From assembly GCF_022829635.1 (NCBI RefSeq), contig NZ_JAKSYO010000212.1:1-51767 (forward strand): 51,767 bases of DNA. Direction: 5' to 3'. A program made the position numbers and the translations under genes. This document shows positions 35,010-41,452 of the stretch, in pieces. The notes beneath the pieces are model-generated. The model made no database searches, was not told the origin of the DNA, and saw only the letters and a list, made by a program, of their open reading frames with translations. Position 1 is the first letter of the stretch. Every line of letters starts with the position of its first letter. Source of the DNA: Methylobacterium sp. E-066 (lineage in GTDB: Bacteria; Pseudomonadota; Alphaproteobacteria; Rhizobiales; Beijerinckiaceae).

Positions 35010-36218
35010 ATGGCCGCAACCCGGCGCCCCGGTCGCAATCACCTGTTCATCCCGGGCCCCACGAACATCCCGGATCGCGTCCTGCGCGCGATGCACGTGC
35101 CGTCCGAGGATCACCGCTCGCCGAGCTTCCCCGAGCTGGTGAAGCCGCTGCTCCAGGATTCCAAGATCGTGTTCGGTTCGACCGCCGGGACGATCATCCT
35201 GTTCCCGTCCTCGGGCACCGGCATCTGGGAATCGGCCCTGTCCAACACCCTGTGCCGCGGCGACAAGGTGCTCACCGCCCGCTACGGCCAGTTCAGCCAT
35301 CTCTGGGTCGACATGGCCCAGCGCCTCGGCCTCGACGTGATCGTCCAGGAGGAGGAGTGGGGCGCCGGCGCCGATCCGCAGAAGATCGAGGAGGCGCTCC
35401 GGGCCGATAAGGACCACGCGATCAAGGCCGTGATGGTCGTCCACAACGAGACCGCCACCGGAGTCACCAGCGATATCGGCGCGGTCCGCAAGGCCCTCGA
35501 CGCCGCCGGCCACCCGGCGCTGCTGTTCGTGGATGGCATCTCGTCGATCGGCTCACTGCCGTTCAAGATGGACGAGTGGGGCGTCGACTGCGCCATCGCG
35601 GGCTCGCAGAAGGGCTTCATGCTGCCCGCCGGCCTCGGCCTGATCTGCATCAGCCCCAAGGCGCTGAAGATCGCCGAGGGCGGCACCGGCCGCAACGACC
35701 GGCTCGGTCACGCCTACTTCGCCTGGAAGGACCAGCTCGCCGCCAACGCCACCGGCTACTTCCCGTACACGCCGGCCCTGCCGCTGCTCTACGGCCTGCG
35801 CGAAGCCCTGACGATCGTGAAGGAGGAGGGGCTGGAGAACATCTACCACCGCCATCACGTTCTCGCCGAGGCGACCCGTCAGGCGGTGGCGGCCTGGGGC
35901 CTCAAGCCCTGTGCCAAGGAGCCGAAGTGGAACTCCGACACGGTCACGGCGATCGTGGTGCCGGAGGGGGTCGATGCCGCCAAGGTGATCAGCCACGCCT
36001 ACGAGCGCTACAACCTCTCGCTGGGCACCGGCCTGTCGAAAGTCGCCGGCAAGGTGTTCCGCATCGGCCATCTCGGTGACCTGAACGAGCTGTCGCTGCT
36101 TGGCGGCATCGCGGGCGCCGAGATGGCGCTCATCGATTGCGGCGTGAAGGTCACGCCCGGCTCCGGCGTCGCCGCCGCGTCGAGCTACCTGCGCGAGAAT
36201 CCGCTGCACAAGGCGTAA
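35010..36218 (+). CDS. sgaA: Serine-glyoxylate aminotransferase
   Basis: A 402-residue fold-type I PLP enzyme, first gene of the serine cycle cluster. It moves the amino group of serine to glyoxylate, giving hydroxypyruvate and glycine. The start A-A-T-R-R-P-G-R-N-H-L-F-I-P-G-P-T-N-I-P is the class V aminotransferase opening. The PLP lysine is Lys201 in A-G-S-Q-K-G-F-M-L-P. The cofactor Asp is in F-V-D-G-I-S-S-I-G-S near 174, and G-T-G-L-S-K-V-A-G-K-V-F-R-I-G-H near 333-348 is also conserved. Length matches known methylotroph enzymes. GGAGGAAA precedes the ATG. A strong 13-bp hairpin follows 13 bases after the stop. Confidence 0.96.
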   Translation: MAATRRPGRNHLFIPGPTNIPDRVLRAMHVPSEDHRSPSFPELVKPLLQDSKIVFGSTAGTIILFPSSGTGIWESALSNTLCRGDKVLTARYGQFSHLWVDMAQRLGLDVIVQEEEWGAGADPQKIEEALRADKDHAIKAVMVVHNETATGVTSDIGAVRKALDAAGHPALLFVDGISSIGSLPFKMDEWGVDCAIAGSQKGFMLPAGLGLICISPKALKIAEGGTGRNDRLGHAYFAWKDQLAANATGYFPYTPALPLLYGLREALTIVKEEGLENIYHRHHVLAEATRQAVAAWGLKPCAKEPKWNSDTVTAIVVPEGVDAAKVISHAYERYNLSLGTGLSKVAGKVFRIGHLGDLNELSLLGGIAGAEMALIDCGVKVTPGSGVAAASSYLRENPLHKA

Positions 36219-36231
36219 ATCGCGCGGGCCA

Positions 36232-36265
36232 CCGAGGCGGGAGCCGCTTGCCGCTCCCGCCTCGG
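36232..36265 (+). promoter_or_regulatory. Perfect hairpin between sgaA and hprA
   Basis: A perfect 13-bp stem, CCGAGGCGGGAGC paired with GCTCCCGCCTCGG, closes an 8-base loop. No T-run follows (CAGGCAAATAAC), so it is not a standard intrinsic terminator. It is more likely a 3' stabiliser of the sgaA part of the transcript, or a partial attenuator in the operon. hprA starts 56 bp further on. Confidence 0.75.
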
Positions 36266-36321
36266 CAGGCAAATAACAAGAAGAATCCCGAGGAAACCGC
36301 CCGTCGCCCGAGAGGGGATCC

Positions 36322-37266
36322 ATGACGAAGAAAATCGTGTTCCTGGACCGCGAGTCCCTCGACGCGACGGTCCGGCCGTTCAGCTTCCCCCATGAGTATG
36401 TCGAGCACGACTCGACCTGGACGCCCGAGGACACGGTCGCCCGGCTCCAGGGGGCCGAGATCGCGCTGATCAACAAGGTCCCGATGCGGGCCGAGACCCT
36501 GAAGCAGCTCCCCGACCTGAAGCTGATCGCGGTGGCCGCCACCGGCACCGACGTGGTCGACAAGGCCCAGGCCAAGGCCCAGGGCATCACCGTCGTCAAC
36601 ATCCGCAACTACGCGTTCAACACCGTGCCCGAGCACGTGGTCGGGCTGATGTTCGCCCTGCGGCGGGCGATCGTGCCCTACGCCAATTCGGTGCGGCGGG
36701 GCGACTGGGCGAAATCCACGCAGTTCTGCTACTTCGACTACCCGATCTACGACATCGCCGGCTCGACGCTGGGCATCGTCGGCTATGGGGCGCTGGGCAA
36801 GTCGATCGGCAAGCGCGCCGAGGCGCTGGGCATGAAGGTCCTGGCCTACGACGTGTTCCCGCAGGACGGGCTGGTCGATTTCGAGACGATCCTGACGCAA
36901 TCCGACGTGATCACGCTGCACGTGCCGCTCACCCCCGACACCAAGGGGATGATCGGCGCCGCCGAGCTCAAGCGGATGAAGAAGAACGCCATCCTGATCA
37001 ACACCGCCCGGGGCGGGTTGGTGGACGAGGCCGCCCTGCTCGCCGCGCTCAAGGACGGGACCATCGCGGGCGCGGGCTTTGACGTGGTCGCGCAGGAGCC
37101 GCCGAAAGACGGCAACATCCTGTGCGAGGCCGACCTGCCGAACCTGATCGTGACCCCGCACGTCGCCTGGGCCAGCAAGGAAGCGATGCAGATCCTGGCC
37201 GATCAGCTCGTCGACAACGTCGAGGCGTTCGTCGCCGGCAAGCCGCAGAACGTGGTCGAGGGTTAG
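36322..37266 (+). CDS. hprA: Hydroxypyruvate reductase
   Basis: A 314-residue D-2-hydroxyacid dehydrogenase that reduces hydroxypyruvate to D-glycerate, the step after SgaA. The nucleotide fold G-I-V-G-Y-G-A-L-G-K-S-I-G is at 151-163. The catalytic triad residues are Arg230 (N-T-A-R-G-G-L-V-D-E), Glu259 (V-A-Q-E-P-P) and His280 (V-T-P-H-V-A-W-A-S). An acidic residue follows the fold's second strand (V-L-A-Y-D-V-F), which favours NADH. AGAGGGGATCC precedes the ATG. Glycerate made here must be phosphorylated by a kinase whose gene is not in the window. Confidence 0.96.
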   Translation: MTKKIVFLDRESLDATVRPFSFPHEYVEHDSTWTPEDTVARLQGAEIALINKVPMRAETLKQLPDLKLIAVAATGTDVVDKAQAKAQGITVVNIRNYAFNTVPEHVVGLMFALRRAIVPYANSVRRGDWAKSTQFCYFDYPIYDIAGSTLGIVGYGALGKSIGKRAEALGMKVLAYDVFPQDGLVDFETILTQSDVITLHVPLTPDTKGMIGAAELKRMKKNAILINTARGGLVDEAALLAALKDGTIAGAGFDVVAQEPPKDGNILCEADLPNLIVTPHVAWASKEAMQILADQLVDNVEAFVAGKPQNVVEG

Positions 37267-37290
37267 CCGGGGGATTTTGGAGGGTGCGTT

Positions 37291-37398
37291 CCCCTCCCCC
37301 TTGCGGGGAGGGGTTAGGGGTGGGGGTGGTGCAGACGGCACCGCTCCGGTCATTCCGGAACCACCCCCACCTCCGGCTCCTCCCCGCAAGGGGGAGGA
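37291..37398 (+). repeat. Long palindromic repeat, family B, copy 1 (hprA/mtdA gap)
   Basis: A hairpin arm CCCCTCCCCCTTGCGGGGAGG opens the unit. TTAGGGGTGGGGGTGGTGCAG and a short variable centre follow, then the reverse complement of the opening (ACCACCCCCAC, then CTCCCCGCAAGGGGGAGG). In RNA it could fold as one long hairpin of about 108 bases. The second copy is at 41321-41426 in the same cluster. It ends 79 bp before the mtdA start. Confidence 0.88.
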
Positions 37399-37477
37399 GA
37401 GGCGCGCCCATCCGCCCACGGCGCGAACGACAATCAGCGACAGCGCCGCAGGGCGCGACACAAGGATCGAAAAAGAA

Positions 37478-38338
37478 ATGAAAAAGCTGCTGTTCCTGTT
37501 CGACACCGATGCGATGCCGAACGTGTTCGACACGGTGGTCGGCTACGACGGCGGCGCCGATCACATCACCGGCTATGGCGGCGTGAATCCGGACAACGTC
37601 GGCGCCCTGGTCGATGGCACGATCTACACCCGCGGCGGCTCCGAGAAGAAGTCGACGGCGATCTTCGTCGGCGGCGGCAGCATGGCTGCGGGCGAGGAGC
37701 TGTTCGCCGCGGTAAAGAAGCGGTTCTTCGGCCCGTTCCGGGTCTCGTGCATGCTCGATTCCAACGGCTCCAACACCACGGCCGCCGCCGGCGTCGCCCT
37801 GGTGGCGAAGGCCGCTGGTTCGCTCCAGGGCAAGAGTGCCGTCGTGCTGGCGGGCACCGGCCCGGTCGGCATGCGCTCGGCGGCGCTGCTCGCCGGCGAG
37901 GGGGCCGACGTGACCATCGCGGGCCGCGCGCTGGACAAGACCCAGGCCGCCGCCGACGCGATCAACGCGCGCTTCAAGGTCAGCGTGAAGGCCGCCGCGA
38001 CGCCGGACGAGGCCTCGCGCATCGCCCTGGTGAAGGGCAAGAACCTCATCTTCACGGCCGGCGCCATCGGCGTCGAGCTGCTGCCGGAAGCCGCCTGGGC
38101 CCAGGATCCGGCCGTCGAGATCGTCGCCGACTACAACGCCCAGCCCCCGACCGGGATCGGCGGCATCGAGGTGATGGACAAGGGCAAGGACCGCAACGGC
38201 AAGAAAGCGTTCGGCGCGCTGGGCATCGGCGGGCTGAAGCTCAAGCTGCACCGGGCCTGCGTCGGCCAGCTCTTCGAGAGCACCGAGCAGGTGCTCGATG
38301 CCGAGGAGATCTACGCGCTCGCCAAGTCGATGGCCTGA
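37478..38338 (+). CDS. mtdA: NADP-dependent methylene-tetrahydromethanopterin/methylene-H4F dehydrogenase
   Basis: A 286-residue MtdA, near the 288 of the M. extorquens enzyme. It oxidises methylene-tetrahydrofolate (and methylene-H4MPT) with NADP, linking C1 oxidation to assimilation. It starts M-K-K-L-L-F-L-F-D-T-D-A-M-P-N-V-F-D-T-V-V-G-Y-D-G-G-A-D-H-I-T, the methylotroph-specific N-terminal domain. The Rossmann motif V-V-L-A-G-T-G-P-V-G-M-R-S-A-A follows near 128. A-G-R at the end of the second strand is suited to NADPH. Frames open further upstream run through the repeat and are ignored; ATG 37478 has AAAAAGAA before it. fchA begins 12 bp after the stop. Confidence 0.96.
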   Translation: MKKLLFLFDTDAMPNVFDTVVGYDGGADHITGYGGVNPDNVGALVDGTIYTRGGSEKKSTAIFVGGGSMAAGEELFAAVKKRFFGPFRVSCMLDSNGSNTTAAAGVALVAKAAGSLQGKSAVVLAGTGPVGMRSAALLAGEGADVTIAGRALDKTQAAADAINARFKVSVKAAATPDEASRIALVKGKNLIFTAGAIGVELLPEAAWAQDPAVEIVADYNAQPPTGIGGIEVMDKGKDRNGKKAFGALGIGGLKLKLHRACVGQLFESTEQVLDAEEIYALAKSMA

Positions 38339-38350
38339 GGGGAGGCGCCG

Positions 38351-38992
38351 GTGACCGAGACACGTCCCCCCGAGAGCGACAGCATCGAAACGTTCCTGAC
38401 GGCGCTGGCGAGCGCCGCCCCGACCCCCGGCGGCGGCGGCGCGGCGGCGATCTCCGGCGCCATGGGCGCGGCCCTGGTGTCGATGGTCTGCAACCTGACC
38501 ATCGGCAAGAAGAAGTACGTGGAGGTCGAGGTCGAACTGAAGGACGTGCTCGCCCGGTCCGAGGGCCTGCGGGTCGTGCTCACCGGCATGATCGGCGAGG
38601 ACGTCCAGGCCTTCGACGCCGTGATGGGCGCCTACGGCCTGCCCAAGGCCACCGACGACGAGAAGGCGGCCCGGGCCGCGGCGATCCAGGCCGCGCTCCG
38701 GACGGCCACCGACGTGCCGCTCTCCTGCTGCCGGGCCTGCCGCACGGTGATCGACCTCGCGGCGATCACTGCCGAGAAGGGCAATCTCAACGTCGTCTCC
38801 GATGCCGGCGTGGCGGTGCTCTCGGCCTATGCCGGCCTGCGCAGCGCGGCGCTGAACGTCTACGTCAATGCCAAGGGGATCGAGGACCGGGAGTTCGCCG
38901 ACGAGCGGCTCCAGGAACTCGAAGGCCTGCTCGCCGAGGCCGGAGCGCTCACCGAGAAGGTCTACGGGGTGGTCAAGGCCAAGGTGAACTGA
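38351..38992 (+). CDS. fchA: Methenyltetrahydrofolate cyclohydrolase
   Basis: A 213-residue FchA/FTCD_C fold enzyme that interconverts methenyl- and 10-formyl-tetrahydrofolate. The family motif A-S-A-A-P-T-P-G-G-G-G-A-A-A-I-S-G-A-M-G-A-A-L is at about 21-43. D-V-P-L-S-C-C-R-A-C near 121 and N-L-N-V-V-S-D-A-G-V-A near 146 are also typical. The start codon is GTG with GGGGAGG six bases upstream. With MtdA it joins the formate-derived C1 pool to methylene-H4F for serine hydroxymethyltransferase. It is the last gene before a strong terminator. Confidence 0.95.
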   Translation: MTETRPPESDSIETFLTALASAAPTPGGGGAAAISGAMGAALVSMVCNLTIGKKKYVEVEVELKDVLARSEGLRVVLTGMIGEDVQAFDAVMGAYGLPKATDDEKAARAAAIQAALRTATDVPLSCCRACRTVIDLAAITAEKGNLNVVSDAGVAVLSAYAGLRSAALNVYVNAKGIEDREFADERLQELEGLLAEAGALTEKVYGVVKAKVN

Positions 38993-39036
38993 GCCGGGCT
39001 GAATCCGCCACGGGTGCCGCAAATGGATCGTCAATG

Positions 39037-39072
39037 AAGGCCGGGTGCATCATGCGCCCGGCCTTTCTTTTT
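39037..39072 (+). terminator. Intrinsic terminator between fchA and mtkA
   Basis: A 13-bp stem (AAGGCCGGG...CCCGGCCTT with GCA/TGC inside and one T-G wobble) closes a 3-base loop. A T-rich run, TTTCTTTTT, follows directly. It starts 44 bp after the fchA stop and 194 bp before mtkA. This divides the serine cycle cluster into sgaA-hprA-mtdA-fchA and mtkA-mtkB-ppc-mclA. Confidence 0.9.
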
Positions 39073-39230
39073 GCCGGAATGCTGCAGTGCAATAGTGGAT
39101 ACGATTTGTTTTGCGGCCGCGAAAAAGGTCACCTAAACCGACAGATCAAAAAATTTGACGGGCGTAATCTTCCCATTCAACTAAAGTAGACAGCGTCGAA
39201 CGGCGGCAACGACCGCGGAGGAGGCGCCGA

Positions 39231-40409
39231 ATGGACGTCCACGAGTACCAAGCCAAGGAGCTGCTCGCGAGCTTCGGTGTGGCGGTCCCGAAGGGCGCCA
39301 TCGCGTTCAGCCCGGACCAGGCGGTCTATGCCGCCACCGAACTCGGCGGCTCGTTCTGGGCCGTGAAGGCGCAGATCCATGCCGGCGCCCGCGGCAAGGC
39401 CGGCGGGATCAAGCTGTGCCGGACCTACAACGAGGTCCGCGACGCCGCCAAGGAGCTGCTGGGCAAGCGCCTCGTCACCCTGCAGACCGGGCCCGAGGGC
39501 AAGCCGGTCCAGCGGGTCTATGTCGAGACCGCCGACCCGTTCGAGCGGGAACTCTATCTCGGCTACGTGCTGGACCGGAAGGCCGAGCGCGTGCGCGTCA
39601 TCGCCAGCCAGCGCGGCGGCATGGATATCGAGGAGATCGCCGCCAACGAGCCCGAGGCGCTGATCCAGGTGGTGGTCGAGCCGGCGGTGGGCCTGCAGCA
39701 GTTCCAGGCCCGGGAGATCGCCTTCCAGCTCGGCCTGAACATCAAGCAGGTCTCGGCCGCGGTGAAGACCATCATGAACGCCTACCGGGCGTTCCGCGAC
39801 TGCGACGGCACGATGCTGGAGATCAACCCGCTGGTCGTCACCAAGGACGACCGGGTGCTGGCCCTCGATGCCAAGATGAGCTTCGACGACAACGCGATGT
39901 TCCGCCGGCCGGGCATCGCCGACATGCACGACCCGTCGCAGGGTGATCCCCGCGAGGCCCAGGCCGCCGAGCACAACCTCAGCTACATCGGGCTCGAGGG
40001 CGAGATCGGCTGCATCGTCAACGGCGCCGGGCTCGCCATGGCGACCATGGACATGATCAAGCACGCGGGCGGTGAGCCGGCGAACTTTCTGGACGTGGGG
40101 GGAGGGGCCTCGCCTGAGCGGGTCGCGACGGCGTTCCGGCTCGTGCTCTCGGACCGCAACGTCAAGGCGATCCTGGTCAACATCTTCGCCGGCATCAACC
40201 GCTGCGACTGGGTCGCTGAGGGCGTGATCCAGGCCGCCCGGGAGGTGAAGATCGACGTGCCTCTGGTGGTTCGGCTCGCCGGCACGAACGTCGAGGCCGG
40301 CCAAAAAATCCTGGCCGAGAGCGGCCTCGACCTGATCACCGCCGACACCCTGTCGGACGCGGCGCGCAAGGCGGTCGAAGCCTGCGACGCCGCCAAGAAG
40401 AACCGCTGA
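39231..40409 (+). CDS. mtkA: Malate thiokinase (malate-CoA ligase) large subunit
   Basis: A 392-residue ATP-grasp subunit, homologous to the succinyl-CoA synthetase beta chain. It activates malate to malyl-CoA together with MtkB. It starts M-D-V-H-E-Y-Q-A-K-E-L-L-A-S-F-G-V, with V-K-A-Q-I-H-A-G-A-R-G-K-A-G-G-I-K near 44-60 contacting nucleotide. L-E-I-N-P-L-V-V-T near 196 and D-V-G-G-G-A-S-P-E-R-V near 289 are also conserved. Neighbours show it is the malate rather than the succinate enzyme. GGAGGAGG lies before the ATG. It opens the second transcription unit, after the terminator at 39037-39072, so a promoter is expected within 39073-39230. Confidence 0.96.
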   Translation: MDVHEYQAKELLASFGVAVPKGAIAFSPDQAVYAATELGGSFWAVKAQIHAGARGKAGGIKLCRTYNEVRDAAKELLGKRLVTLQTGPEGKPVQRVYVETADPFERELYLGYVLDRKAERVRVIASQRGGMDIEEIAANEPEALIQVVVEPAVGLQQFQAREIAFQLGLNIKQVSAAVKTIMNAYRAFRDCDGTMLEINPLVVTKDDRVLALDAKMSFDDNAMFRRPGIADMHDPSQGDPREAQAAEHNLSYIGLEGEIGCIVNGAGLAMATMDMIKHAGGEPANFLDVGGGASPERVATAFRLVLSDRNVKAILVNIFAGINRCDWVAEGVIQAAREVKIDVPLVVRLAGTNVEAGQKILAESGLDLITADTLSDAARKAVEACDAAKKNR

Positions 40410-40423
40410 GGGGAGACCACGCC

Positions 40424-41314
40424 ATGAGCATCCTCATCGACGAGACCACCCCGATCATCGTCCAGGGCATCACGGGCGATAAGGGCACCTTCCACGCCAA
40501 GGAGATGCTGGAATACGGCACGAACGTCGTGGGCGGCGTCACCCCCGGCAAGGGCGGCCGCACCCATCTCGGCCTGCCGGTGTTCAACACCGTCAAGGAG
40601 GCGGTGGCCGCCACCGGCGCCACCACGTCGATCACGTTCGTGGCGCCGCCGTTTGCGGCGGACGCCATCATGGAGGCGGCCGATGCCGGGCTTCGGCTGG
40701 TCTGCTCGATCACCGACGGCATCCCGGCCCAGGACATGATGCGGGTGAAGCGCTACCTGATGCGCTACCCGCGGGATCGCCGCACCATGGTGGTCGGCCC
40801 GAACTGCGCCGGCATCATCTCGCCCGGCAAGGCGATGCTCGGCATCATGCCCGGCCACATCTATCTCCAGGGCAATGTCGGGGTGATCTCGCGCTCGGGC
40901 ACCCTCGGCTACGAGGCCGCCTCGCAGCTCAAGGAGCTCGGCCTCGGGATCTCGACCTCGGTGGGCATCGGCGGCGACCCGATCAACGGCTCGTCGTTCC
41001 TCGACCACCTCGCCCTGTTCGAGACCGACCCGGATACCGACGCGGTGCTGATGATCGGCGAGATCGGTGGCCCGCAGGAGGCCGAGGCCTCGGCCTGGAT
41101 CCGGGACAACATGTCGAAGCCGGTGATCGGGTTCGTGGCCGGGCTCACCGCTCCCAAGGGGCGCCGGATGGGCCATGCCGGGGCGATCATCTCGGCGGCC
41201 GGCGACAGCGCAGCCGAGAAGGCCGAGATCATGCGCTCCTACGGTCTCACCGTGGCGCCCGATCCCGGCTCCTTCGGCCAGACCGTCGCCGACGTGCTCG
41301 CCCGGGCGGCTTGA
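40424..41314 (+). CDS. mtkB: Malate thiokinase small subunit
   Basis: A 296-residue CoA-binding subunit, homologous to the succinyl-CoA synthetase alpha chain. The CoA site begins I-V-Q-G-I-T-G-D-K-G-T-F-H at about 12-24. S-I-T-D-G-I-P near 95, V-G-P-N-C-A-G-I-I near 124 and S-R-S-G-T-L-G-Y-E near 156 follow. His251 in R-R-M-G-H-A-G-A-I-I is the phospho-histidine. It begins 14 bp after mtkA with GGGGAGA upstream. The stop is six bases before a family B palindromic repeat. Confidence 0.96.
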   Translation: MSILIDETTPIIVQGITGDKGTFHAKEMLEYGTNVVGGVTPGKGGRTHLGLPVFNTVKEAVAATGATTSITFVAPPFAADAIMEAADAGLRLVCSITDGIPAQDMMRVKRYLMRYPRDRRTMVVGPNCAGIISPGKAMLGIMPGHIYLQGNVGVISRSGTLGYEAASQLKELGLGISTSVGIGGDPINGSSFLDHLALFETDPDTDAVLMIGEIGGPQEAEASAWIRDNMSKPVIGFVAGLTAPKGRRMGHAGAIISAAGDSAAEKAEIMRSYGLTVAPDPGSFGQTVADVLARAA

Positions 41315-41320
41315 AATCTT

Positions 41321-41426
41321 CCCTCCCCCTTGCGGGGAGGGACCGAGGGTGGGGGTGGTGCAGAAGGGACCGGATCGCTGGATCCTGCGCCACCCCCACC
41401 CCTACCCCTCCCCGCAAGGGGGAGGG
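41321..41426 (+). repeat. Long palindromic repeat, family B, copy 2 (mtkB/ppc gap)
   Basis: Arms CCCTCCCCCTTGCGGGGAGGG and CCCTCCCCGCAAGGGGGAGG face each other around GGGTGGGGGTGGTGCAG / CACCCCCACCCC. The shared arms and 17-base inner block match copy 1 (37291-37398); the centre differs. It fills almost the whole mtkB-ppc gap and ends 26 bp before the ppc ATG, just ahead of the ribosome site AAGGTGG. Confidence 0.88.
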
Positions 41427-41452
41427 GAGCGCATTGCGCTCAAGGTGGCTCC

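Noticed and set aside
37277..37477. An N-terminal extension of mtdA through the repeat
   Set aside because: The extension is the translation of a palindromic repeat, while ATG 37478 gives the length and start of known MtdA.
41330..41452. An N-terminal extension of ppc through the repeat
   Set aside because: The same reasoning applies: the extra residues encode the repeat, and ATG 41453 has a ribosome site and family-like length.
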